Source of the DNA: Planctomycetaceae bacterium
GTDB lineage: Bacteria; Planctomycetota; Planctomycetia; Planctomycetales; Planctomycetaceae
Direction: 5' to 3'
Assembly (NCBI GenBank): GCA_024742875.1
Contig: JANSXP010000016.1
Coordinates: 41,583-105,582 of the forward strand
Length of the DNA stretch: 64,000 nt
The position numbers and the translations under genes were made by a program. Below are positions 8,069-16,942 of this stretch, in pieces; positions within the stretch are counted from its first letter, which is position 1, and each line of letters starts with the position of its first letter. The notes under the pieces were generated by a model. The model ran no database searches and had not been told where the DNA came from. It worked only from the letters and a program-made list of their open reading frames with translations.

Positions 8069-11000
8069 TCAGGTGACATCCAGTCGCAGTACAGCGCTCC
8101 ACTCGCTGCGAACTCCCGTGGCACTGCGCGAACGCACCCAGATCGCATAGGTGCCCGGTGCCAGGTCGAATCCGGGCGTGAAACTCTCACCGGCGACAGC
8201 CAGTTCGTGGATGACGCGATTGGTCACGCCGACGTGGTTGATCCAGATTTCCGTGGACACCGCCGCCGGATCATCATTCCAGGTAATCGTGGGGCGTCGG
8301 TTGGCTGTGGTTGTCTGCGGAAACGTAATTACGGGCTGTGTCAGGGCGCCCACGGAAAAACTCACAGGAGCCGACCATTTGGCGAACTGCCCTGCCCCTT
8401 CCGGCTGCACCCAGACCTGATAATCGCCGTCCGGCAGCGAGGTGCCAAACGTGTAAGATGTTCCGGTAACTGCCGGTTCCCGCAGAAACAATCCGGAGGC
8501 ATCAGAGACCCACACGTCGTAATGCGTGGCGGCTGCAAAGGGCGTCCATGAAATTGTGGGGGGATTGGTGCTGACATTGCCCACCGGTGACGTAATGACG
8601 GTGGTGTCGTCTACGGTGAAGGTGTGTGCGGCACTCCAGTCGGAGCCCGTGCTGCCGTCCATAGACTGAACCCAGTAGCGATAGCGGTGACCGCCCTGCA
8701 GTCCGGATGTCATCAGCAGTGACGTTCCGGACACGACCGTTTCCAGCACCTTGGTGGAGGTGGTGGTGATGTCGTTTACCCAGACCCGATAGGCCGAGGC
8801 GCCGGTATCCGTCCATTCCAGCAGCGGTGCGGCAAACACAGACGCCAGCGTGGGGCCGAGGGTCACCGGTGCGCCGGTGACCACAAAGTCTGTTCCGTCG
8901 GACCAGTGCCCGACAACGTCCGCGTTTTTGCCGCGAACCCAGACGGTGTATCGCCCATCCGTCAGCGAGGCGGGCACCACCACAGATGTGCCGACCACAT
9001 TTGTGGAACGGGCCACTTCGATTCCCCGCTCGTCCTGCACCACGACATCATACAGCGTGGCTCCATCCACGGACTGCCAGACAACTGTTGGCGATGACTG
9101 CACGGTCGACACCAGCGGTGCGACAATTTCGGCCTGGGGACTGACATCAAATGTGACGGGGCGACTCCATGGTCCTGTCCGTCCCAGGCTGTCAATGGCC
9201 CGCACCCACATGCGGTGCACGCCGAGCGACAGCGCGGTGGGAATGGTGAGGGCGTTGCCGCTGACAGCCGTGTTGCGATACACCACGCCCACGCCGTCGG
9301 TGATCTGCGACAACCAGACATCGTACGTCGAAACTCCGGAGATTTCCGTCCATGACAGCGTGGGATGAGCAGATGCCTCGATGCCATTGGCCAGAACCAC
9401 CGGCTGCAGATCGGCGGCGGCCTGCTGCACGGGTTCCCGCTCCAGAAAGTGGAAGCCCGTGCCAGTGGCGCCGTCCGCCAGCGTGATGGCGGCGAAGGCA
9501 TCATTGCGGACAGATCCGGCCAGCAGTGTGCCGAGTTGTTCGGGACCATCGTCCAGGCCATACGGCTGCTGCTGCACCAGGCTGTATGTTCCCGCCGGCA
9601 GGCCGGTGAACGTGTATTCGCCAAACGTATTGGTGCGGGCTGTGACGAGCACCGGCTGACCATTCGTGCGGCGCCCCGCCAGTGTGACGGAGGCGGCAAA
9701 CACGGGCGTGTCGCCGGCATCCAGAATGCCGCTGTTGTTCACATCCACCATCACGCGGCCCGACAGGCTGCCGGTGGCCGACGCATCGACAGGCGGGGGC
9801 GGATCGACATCCGTGTTGGATGCCAGGAGCTCTCGTTTGGATTCGTCGATCTGCCCTTCGCCAAAGTTGAATCCCACCGCATTGCTGCCGTTGGCAGCGT
9901 TCAGATTCAGAGCAAAAAACGCGTCGTTGGTCGCGCTGATGCTGCCCGCGCCTGTGCCAGCTGTGTCGCTGCCGTCTTCGTAGATTAATGGCTGCACTTC
10001 AAACAGGTGATATTCGCCCTGCAGCAGTCCAGTGAATTCATACTGGCCAGCCGCATTGGTGGTGGCCGTCTGCAGCACATCATCGCCCAGTCCGTTGCGA
10101 CCAAAGATACCAACCTGCACACCGGCGACGGCCGCTTCGCCGGCATCCTGCACACCGTTGTCGTTCAAATCCTGATAGACACTTCCCGAGACGCTGAACA
10201 GCTGGGGATCAATCACCGTGGCCTGAGCGGCCGTGTTGCTGGCCGGATCGGTGTCCGTTCCGGTGGACGTCACCGTGGCGATGTTCTCGATGCGTCCCCC
10301 CAGTGGCAGATCCACACTGACGACAATCGTGACCACGGCCGTCTCGCCGGGCAGCAGCACACCGATGTCCGCCGTCACGACCTGTCCACTGCCACTCACT
10401 GTTCCCTGAGACGTCTGGGCGCTCATAAAGGTGACCTGCATGGACAGTGTGTCCGTCAGCACCACGTCCGTGGCAGCCGACTGCCCGCTATTGACCACGT
10501 CGATGGTGTAGGTCAGTACGTCGGGAGATCGCAGCGGATCAGCGTCGTCCGTTTTGGTGACCACCAGATCCACTTCCCGCACAATCTGTGTGGTCTCTGA
10601 GGCCGTGTTGGTCGTCAGATCGGAGTCCAGCTGGTCGACCTGGGCGACCGTGACCACATTGGTCAGGCTGGAAACGGTGGCCAGCTGACTGACGGTCAGC
10701 ACGACCGTCAGTTCGCGGCTGTCGCCAATCGCCAGACTCCCGATGTCCCAGATGCCGGTGGCACTGTTGAACGTTGAACCGCCGGTGCCGGTGACCGACA
10801 CAATCGAGATGCCGGCGGGCAAAGTGGTCAGCAAAGCGTCGCTGACCTGCAGTCCTGTGGCATCCGCCTGTCCGCTGTTGGCGGCCGTGATGGTGTAGAC
10901 CAGATTTCCGGTACCGCTGCCCGCCACGACCGGATCTGCGGCGTCTGACTTGGTCAGCACGATATCGACGGCCCGCAGCACCTGTGTGGTTTCTGTGGCC

Positions 11001-14000
11001 GTGTCATTGCCCGGACTGCTGTCTGATTCGTTGACCTGAATTACCTGGGCTGTGTTGGTGACGGAGGTGACCGCAGTGGCATCCGTGACGGTCAGCGTGA
11101 GTGTAAGAATGCGGGACGCACCTGCCGGGATCACGCCCACATCCCAGATCCCGGTCGTCTGGCTGAATGAGGTGCTGTGTGAGCCAGTCGCTGAGCTGAC
11201 GGAGAATCCGGCTGGCAAACTGGCAATCAGTGAATCGGAAATCTGCACGCCGCTGGCATCGGAGGGGCCCGAGTTGGCCGCTGTGATGGTGTAAACCAGG
11301 TTGTCCGTCCCGGATCCGGCAAATACCGGATCGACGTTGTCCGTTTTCGTCAGCTCAATATCAACGGAACGTGCGATCGGCGTGTCGGCTGTGGCCGTGT
11401 TGTTGGTCGGCGTGCTGTCCGCCTGATCCAGGTCAGTCAACGACACCGAGTTGGTGACCGTCCCGGCGGTGGCCGCGGAGCCGACCGTGAGCGTGACGGT
11501 CAGAGTTTCCGTCACCCCGGTGTTGAGATTGCCCACCGTCCAGACGCCCGTGCCGCTGTTGAATGTTGTGCTGCCACTGCCCACGGCGGAATCCAGTGAC
11601 CACCCCGACGGCAGTGCGGCCAGCAGCGCGTCTGTCAGCGCCACGCCAGTGGCATTTGAAGGGCCGTTATTGGAGGCCGTGATGGTGTAAGTGAGGTTGC
11701 CGCCGCCGCTGCCCGCCGTCACGGATGTCGACGGCCCCGATTTGGTGACGGCGATGTCCACGGCCCGCAGCACCGTGGTGGATTCGGACGCCGTGTTGCT
11801 GGTCAGATCCACATCGGTTTCGTTCAGGCCGCTCACACTGGCCGTATTGGTGGTGGTGCCGATGGCCGCGCTGCTGTCGACCGTCAGGTTGAGGGTGAGG
11901 GTCTGTGTGACGCCCGATGGCAGAACGCCGACCGTCCAGACACCGCTGGCTGCGGAGAATGTCGTGCTGCCGCTGCCGGTTGCGGATTCCAGTCTCCAGC
12001 CGGTGGGCAGTGAAGTGAGGAGTGGATCGGTCACCGCCACCGCCGACGCATCGGAGGGACCCGCATTTGTGGCAGCGATGGTATACGTCAGATTGCCGAT
12101 TCCGCTGCCGGAAGCCACAGGATCCACGTTGTCCGTTTTCGTCAGCTGAATGTCCACGCTGCGGCTGATGCTTGTGGTTTCCGTGGCCGAGTTGTTGGTT
12201 GTGCTGGTGTCGATTTCGTTGATGGCCGTCAGCGTCACCGTATTGCTGGCGACCTGAGCAATCGCGGCACTGCCCACATTCACTGTGACATCCAGCGTGG
12301 CCGTGTCGCCGGTTGCCAGGGCTGGGATCGACCAGACGCCCGTGGTTTCAGAAAAGCTGCCTGTGGCGGTGGCTGCTGACTCAAACGACCAGCCAGTCGG
12401 CAGCGCGGCGATCAGTGCGTCGGTAAATTCGATGCCCGATGCATCGGACGGACCTGCGTTGCTGGCAGTGAATGTCCAGGTCAGGTTTCCCGTGCCACTG
12501 CCGGCGATGACAGAGTCGCTGGAGTCCGTTTTGGTGATGCCCACATTGACGCGGCGCTGCACGGTCGTGTCTTCGGTGGCCGTATCGTTGGAGGTGTCCT
12601 GATCGACTTCGTTCACTCGTGTGACCGTCACGGAGTTGGTGACGATGCCTTCGGCGGCGGACGGGCCGACCGTCAGTGTGATCGACAGTGATTCTGTATC
12701 GCCCTGATTCAGCTGGCCGATGTCCCAGATGCCCAGAAAGGAATCGAAGGTGGAAGATCCGCTGGGAGTGGCCGAAACCAGCTGCCAGCCCGTCGGCAGG
12801 GAGGCGATCAGAGCGTCGGTGATCAGCAGGCCGGTGGCATTGGACGGTCCGTTGTTGGTGGCCGTAATGTCATACGTCAGATTGCCCGTGCCACCACCAG
12901 CCAGCACGGGATCGCCGGTGTCTGTTTTGGTCAGAGCGATGTCCACGTTACGGGCCACAAGCGTGTCTTCCGCCGCCGTGTTGTTGGTGACATCGGAATC
13001 CGACTCGTTAGTGCCGAACACGGTGACGACATTGGTGGACCGTCCACTGGCCGCGGTGTCGTCGACCGTCAGCGTGAGGGTGAGCGTGCGCGAATCTCCT
13101 GCGGCCAGGTCGCCGATGGTCCACACACTGGTGCCCATGTCGAACGTGGTGCCTCCGGTGGCGGTCCCGCTGTCGAGTGTCCAGCCGGTCGGCAGGGAGT
13201 TCAGAAAAGCATCGTTGACCGAGATGCCGGTGGCATCCGACGGTCCATTGTTGGTGGCGGTGACTGTATAGACCAGGTTGCCCGCTCCGCTGCCGGCAAT
13301 GACCGGGTCGACGTTGTCGACCTTCTGCAGACTGATGTCCACAATCCGCTGCACCTCGGTGGTTTCGCTGGCCACATTGTTGGCCGTGGTCGATTCCACC
13401 TGATCCACGCCAATCACCGCGGCGGAGTTGGTAACTGTCTGCTCGATAGCTGACGAGCCGACGGTGAGCGTCACCGTGAGCGTTTTGGAAGCCGACGCAG
13501 AGATACTGCCGGCATTCCAGATGCCAGTGGCCGGTGTGTAGATGGTGCCGCCCTCTCCGACTGCCCCCACAAACGACCAGTCGGCCGGCAGAGACGTCAG
13601 AAAGGCGTCCTGAATGTCGACATTCGTCGCGTCAGAGGGGCCGTTGTTGGTGGCCGTGATTGTGTAAACGAGGTTGCCCGGGCCGCTGCCGGCGATGACG
13701 GGATCGATGTTGTCCGATTTGGTCAGTTCGATGTCGACCACACGGGCAATCGTCGTGTCCTGACGGGCCGTGTTATTAGCGACGGTGGTCTCTGTTTCAT
13801 TGACACCCGTGACAACCGCCGTGTTGCTGACCGTGCCGTTGACCGCACGCCCGTCAACGGTCAGTGTGAGCGTCAGCGTTTCTGTGATGCCATCCGCGAG
13901 GTCGCCAATGGTCCAGACGCCGGTGGTGGTGTCGAAAGACGTGACTCCGCTGCCGACAGCGGAGTCCAGCGTCCATCCGAGTGGCAGCGCTGTCATCAGT

Positions 14001-16867
14001 GCGTCGGTGACTTCCACTCCTGTGGCATTGGATGGCCCGTTGTTACGAGCTTCTATCGTGTAGATCAGATTTCCGGTGCCGCTGCCAGCGGTGAGCGGAT
14101 CGGCGTTGTCTGTCTTGATGACCTCGATGTCCACCAGGCGCTGGACGGCGGTGGTCTCACTGACGGAGTTGTTGGCGGTTGTGGATTCCGACTCTGTGAC
14201 ACCGCTGACGACTGCCGTGTTGGTGACTGTCGCCGGCGAGGCCGTGTTATCCACGGTGATGGTGAGTGTCAGAGTTTCGGAATCACCGTTTGGCAGGTTG
14301 CCCACGGTCCAGAGCCCCGTGATCGCACTGAAGCTGGTGCTGCCCGTGCTGGAGGTTCCCGTCAGTGCCCAGCCGGATGGCAGCGTGGTGACCAGTGCGT
14401 CCGTGACGGTCACGCCCGTCGCATCGGACGGGCCGTTGTTGGTGACTGTGACCGAATAGATAAGGTTGCCGTTTCCGCTGCCGGCAATCACCGGATCCGC
14501 GTTGTCCGACTTGAATACCTGAATGTCCACCAGCCGCGTCACGACCGTGTTTTCTGAAGCCACATTGTTGCTGGTTGTGGATTCCGATTCGGTGACGGCC
14601 GTCACGGCCGCCGAGTTGGTGACGGTCCCGGCGGCCGCCGCGTTGCCGACGGTCAGTGTGAGGGTGAGTGTCCGTGAATCGCCGGCCGCAAGGTCGCCAA
14701 TGTTCCACAGCCCCGTGGCCGTTTGAAAAGTGCTGCCCAGATTGCCGCTGCCGGACACCAGCGTCCAGCCAGCCGGAAGAGCGGTGACGAAGGCGTCGGT
14801 AATCTGCACACCGCTGGCATCGGAGGGACCGTTATTGGTGGCAGTGACCGTGTAGACCAGATTGCCCGCCCCGCTGCCGGCCGTCACAGGATCCACGTTG
14901 TCGGACTTGGCGAGGGCAATATCCACCAGCCGCACGACCTGCGTGGTTTCTGAAACGGCGTTGTTGGTGGTCGTCACTTCTGTCTGCCCGACTGAACTGA
15001 CGAAGGCCGTGTTGGTGGTGGTGGCCGCCGCCGCACTGCTGCCCACGGTGAGCGTGATCGTCAGCGTTGCTGTGGCTGCGCTTGCCAGATCACCGATGGC
15101 CCAGACACCGTTGAGGGGGTTGAACGAAGTCGTTCCCGAGCCTGTTGCTGAGACCAGCGTCCAGCCGGCCGGCAAACTGGAAATCAGCGGGTCGGTGACC
15201 TGCACACTGGTAGCATCGGACGGCCCCGTGTTGGACGCTTCAATGGTGTACGTGAGATTGCCGGCTCCGCTGCCGGCTGTGACCGGATCACCGCTGTCGG
15301 TTTTGGACAGGGCGATGTCCACCAGTTCCAGCACGCCAAAGTCCAGCGTCAGATTGGTGTTGTTGTCCGCGTCGCCATCTGTGACGGGCTCGTCATTGAT
15401 TGCCAGGGTGATGGTCCGTGAGGCCACGGCGCCTGACGCGGCCAGACCGTTGTCGTCGCTGTCGGTGTTGTTGTCCGGATCCGGAGTGGGATCGTTGCCC
15501 GTGCTGGTGACAAAGTTGGTCAGCAGCCCGCTGAAATTGGCGGCATTCATCACCACCAGATAGTCGCCGGGGAACAGGTTGGTGAAGGCGTACTGTCCTC
15601 CACCGGATGTTGTCGCCGTGCTGGTGGCATCTGTCACCTGCAGGTCCTGACCGGCTTCAAAGTCGCCACTGCCGTTGGTGTCGGCAAACAGCGTGAGGGC
15701 CACGCCATCGATGCCAGCTTCCACACCGTTGATGGCCCCGGAATTGTCCGCATCACCGAAGACAGTCCCGCCGAGTGTCAGCGGTTCGTAGTTGAGAAAA
15801 CTGGCTGTGAAAATGGTGGGGCCGTGCGCCTGAAACAGGTTGATTTGCCCGTCGAAGCCCGCCGGCCCTGACAGGCTGATTTCCACAGCCCCCACGCTGG
15901 TGAAGTCCGCCGCAGAACCTCCGCTGGTGAATGAGGCGTAGGGCAGAAAAATGGTTTCTTCGACGATGGGAATCGTGGCTGTGGTGGCAGAAGAGCGTGC
16001 GGCGTCCGAATGAACGGTGACCGTCAGCGAACCCACCGCATCGCCGCTGCGGGTGATCAGCAGCCCGCTGGAGTCGCCACCGTCCGTCAGATCCACGCCT
16101 CCCAGCCCGTCGGGGTCCAGTGTCGCCGAGCCATCGCTGCCATCCCAGCTGGCCACGCCGCTCCCGGCGGTCCCAGTCCCGGAAGACAGTGCCAGCGTGC
16201 CCGCCACCGCGTTGGCCGACAGCTCGACATTCAATCCACCGGAGGCGTGCGTGGCCACCAGATCACGTTCGCCGCCCAGCACAGAGACTGTGGCGGCGCT
16301 AAAACCGCTCGGTGTGCCGGAATTGGCGGTGGCCACCTGCGGCGTTGCCGGCGCGTCGAAAGCATCGATCACGGTGCCGGCGATGCCCTGGGCATCGGCC
16401 GTCGAAATGACGATCGCAGACGACACGGAGCCGCCCGATCGCTGCAGCAAACCGGCGATGGCTGGCTGCTCGGCATAGTAGGTTCCGGCAGCCAGATCGG
16501 TGAACTGGTAAAAGCCGCTGGCGTCCGGAAGTGCGGTGCCAATCAGTACGTCATCGCCGACCGCCACGCCCGAGTTGCCCGCGCTTTCCAGCGTGCCATT
16601 GACGCCCGCGTCAAACAGATGCACGACAACTCCGTCGACCGCATTGCTGAGGGCTTCGCCTGTATCCACCACACCATCGTTATCGATGTCATGAAATGTG
16701 GTGCCTTCAATCTGCCCCAGGCAGTCGGCGCCCGCCAGCAGGCAGCGAGACTCCAGCGGCTGCACCAGCGGCACAGCAGACGTGCGAAACGCGGCTCGTC
16801 GTGGTCGACGCCGCACAGCGTCCGCAAAATATGATCTCCAGCAGCGCAGCCACAGTGAGAAGTTCAT
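8069..16867 (-). CDS. Giant LEPR-XLL surface protein with SdrD_B, 13 DUF11 and Fn3-like repeats
   Basis: A 2,932-residue protein. The basic N-terminus carries a LEPR-XLL-type motif (PLESRCLLAG, residues 37-46), a planctomycete export or sorting signature. Two SdrD_B-like domains follow (residues ~50-150 and ~360-440, with DIDNDGVVD and GDADNSGAING), separated by an unassigned domain. Then come thirteen tandem DUF11-type units of ~131 residues, two more SdrD_B-like domains (DLNDNGVQDAGE, DVNNSGILDAGD) and five Fn3-like units (e.g. HPTLSWTEI, PPTISWTPF, RPTITWNDD). It is Thr/Ser/Gly-rich with almost no Cys or Lys, typical of long adhesive or stalk-forming surface proteins. It lies 75 bases downstream of the BBP7 barrel gene on the same strand, so co-expression is plausible. 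AGGGA six bases before ATG supports the start. Confidence 0.88.
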   Translation of the reverse strand: MNFSLWLRCWRSYFADAVRRRPRRAAFRTSAVPLVQPLESRCLLAGADCLGQIEGTTFHDIDNDGVVDTGEALSNAVDGVVVHLFDAGVNGTLESAGNSGVAVGDDVLIGTALPDASGFYQFTDLAAGTYYAEQPAIAGLLQRSGGSVSSAIVISTADAQGIAGTVIDAFDAPATPQVATANSGTPSGFSAATVSVLGGERDLVATHASGGLNVELSANAVAGTLALSSGTGTAGSGVASWDGSDGSATLDPDGLGGVDLTDGGDSSGLLITRSGDAVGSLTVTVHSDAARSSATTATIPIVEETIFLPYASFTSGGSAADFTSVGAVEISLSGPAGFDGQINLFQAHGPTIFTASFLNYEPLTLGGTVFGDADNSGAINGVEAGIDGVALTLFADTNGSGDFEAGQDLQVTDATSTATTSGGGQYAFTNLFPGDYLVVMNAANFSGLLTNFVTSTGNDPTPDPDNNTDSDDNGLAASGAVASRTITLAINDEPVTDGDADNNTNLTLDFGVLELVDIALSKTDSGDPVTAGSGAGNLTYTIEASNTGPSDATSVQVTDPLISSLPAGWTLVSATGSGTTSFNPLNGVWAIGDLASAATATLTITLTVGSSAAAATTTNTAFVSSVGQTEVTTTNNAVSETTQVVRLVDIALAKSDNVDPVTAGSGAGNLVYTVTATNNGPSDASGVQITDAFVTALPAGWTLVSGSGNLGSTFQTATGLWNIGDLAAGDSRTLTLTLTVGNAAAAGTVTNSAAVTAVTESESTTSNNVASENTVVTRLVDIQVFKSDNADPVIAGSGNGNLIYSVTVTNNGPSDATGVTVTDALVTTLPSGWALTGTSSTGSTSFSAITGLWTVGNLPNGDSETLTLTITVDNTASPATVTNTAVVSGVTESESTTANNSVSETTAVQRLVDIEVIKTDNADPLTAGSGTGNLIYTIEARNNGPSNATGVEVTDALMTALPLGWTLDSAVGSGVTSFDTTTGVWTIGDLADGITETLTLTLTVDGRAVNGTVSNTAVVTGVNETETTVANNTARQDTTIARVVDIELTKSDNIDPVIAGSGPGNLVYTITATNNGPSDATNVDIQDAFLTSLPADWSFVGAVGEGGTIYTPATGIWNAGSISASASKTLTVTLTVGSSAIEQTVTNSAAVIGVDQVESTTANNVASETTEVQRIVDISLQKVDNVDPVIAGSGAGNLVYTVTATNNGPSDATGISVNDAFLNSLPTGWTLDSGTATGGTTFDMGTSVWTIGDLAAGDSRTLTLTLTVDDTAASGRSTNVVTVFGTNESDSDVTNNTAAEDTLVARNVDIALTKTDTGDPVLAGGGTGNLTYDITATNNGPSNATGLLITDALIASLPTGWQLVSATPSGSSTFDSFLGIWDIGQLNQGDTESLSITLTVGPSAAEGIVTNSVTVTRVNEVDQDTSNDTATEDTTVQRRVNVGITKTDSSDSVIAGSGTGNLTWTFTASNAGPSDASGIEFTDALIAALPTGWSFESAATATGSFSETTGVWSIPALATGDTATLDVTVNVGSAAIAQVASNTVTLTAINEIDTSTTNNSATETTSISRSVDIQLTKTDNVDPVASGSGIGNLTYTIAATNAGPSDASAVAVTDPLLTSLPTGWRLESATGSGSTTFSAASGVWTVGVLPSGVTQTLTLNLTVDSSAAIGTTTNTASVSGLNETDVDLTSNTASESTTVLRAVDIAVTKSGPSTSVTAGSGGGNLTYTITASNNGPSNATGVALTDALLAALPSGWSLDSAVGSGSTTFNSGTGVWTVGNLNTGVTETLTVTLTVGSAATAGTVTNSVSLTDLDQADSTPTNNTATADTPIARSVDIELTKTDNVDPVFAGSGTDNLVYTITAANSGPSDASGVQISDSLIASLPAGFSVSSATGSHSTSFSQTTGIWDVGVIPAGASRILTLTLTVTDATAVTSVTNTAQVIQVNESDSSPGNDTATETTQVLRAVDIVLTKSDAADPVVAGSGTGNLVYTITAANSGQADATGLQVSDALLTTLPAGISIVSVTGTGGSTFNSATGIWDIGSLAIGDSRELTVVLTVSQLATVSSLTNVVTVAQVDQLDSDLTTNTASETTQIVREVDLVVTKTDDADPLRSPDVLTYTIDVVNSGQSAATDVVLTDTLSMQVTFMSAQTSQGTVSGSGQVVTADIGVLLPGETAVVTIVVSVDLPLGGRIENIATVTSTGTDTDPASNTAAQATVIDPQLFSVSGSVYQDLNDNGVQDAGEAAVAGVQVGIFGRNGLGDDVLQTATTNAAGQYEFTGLLQGEYHLFEVQPLIYEDGSDTAGTGAGSISATNDAFFALNLNAANGSNAVGFNFGEGQIDESKRELLASNTDVDPPPPVDASATGSLSGRVMVDVNNSGILDAGDTPVFAASVTLAGRRTNGQPVLVTARTNTFGEYTFTGLPAGTYSLVQQQPYGLDDGPEQLGTLLAGSVRNDAFAAITLADGATGTGFHFLEREPVQQAAADLQPVVLANGIEASAHPTLSWTEISGVSTYDVWLSQITDGVGVVYRNTAVSGNALTIPTALSLGVHRMWVRAIDSLGRTGPWSRPVTFDVSPQAEIVAPLVSTVQSSPTVVWQSVDGATLYDVVVQDERGIEVARSTNVVGTSVVVPASLTDGRYTVWVRGKNADVVGHWSDGTDFVVTGAPVTLGPTLASVFAAPLLEWTDTGASAYRVWVNDITTTSTKVLETVVSGTSLLMTSGLQGGHRYRYWVQSMDGSTGSDWSAAHTFTVDDTTVITSPVGNVSTNPPTISWTPFAAATHYDVWVSDASGLFLREPAVTGTSYTFGTSLPDGDYQVWVQPEGAGQFAKWSAPVSFSVGALTQPVITFPQTTTANRRPTITWNDDPAAVSTEIWINHVGVTNRVIHELAVAGESFTPGFDLAPGTYAIWVRSRSATGVRSEWSAVLRLDVT
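10200..15330 (-). repeat. Thirteen tandem ~395-bp DUF11-coding units
   Basis: Within the giant gene the pattern R-x-VDI-x-x-x-K-x-D-x-x-DPV-x-AGSG-x-GNL-x-Y recurs twelve times, and a thirteenth, diverged unit lacks AGSG (residues DPLRSPDVLTYT). The spacing is about 395 bases. Each unit also contains NxGPSxA, a SLPxGW block, a GxWxxGxL block and LTLTLTV. The units are similar at DNA level over long stretches, for example the recurring GTCxGTTTTxGTCAG segment. This points to growth by tandem duplication and makes the region prone to copy-number change and assembly error. Confidence 0.9.
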
Positions 16868-16942
16868 GAGATGTCCCTGGCAAAGTCAGACCCGGGAGTC
16901 AGGCAGAACAGTGGAAGAGTGAACATTGGAGTCAGCCGGCTG

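Noticed and set aside
10580..15330. CRISPR-like or mobile-element reading of the periodic sequence
   Set aside because: The 395-base period is protein-coding in one continuous frame with conserved DUF11 motifs; there are no short direct repeats with unique spacers and no terminal inverted repeats.
11451..15563. Series of plus-strand frames rich in Val, Ser and Thr
   Set aside because: They are antisense shadows of the DUF11 repeats and recur with the repeat period.
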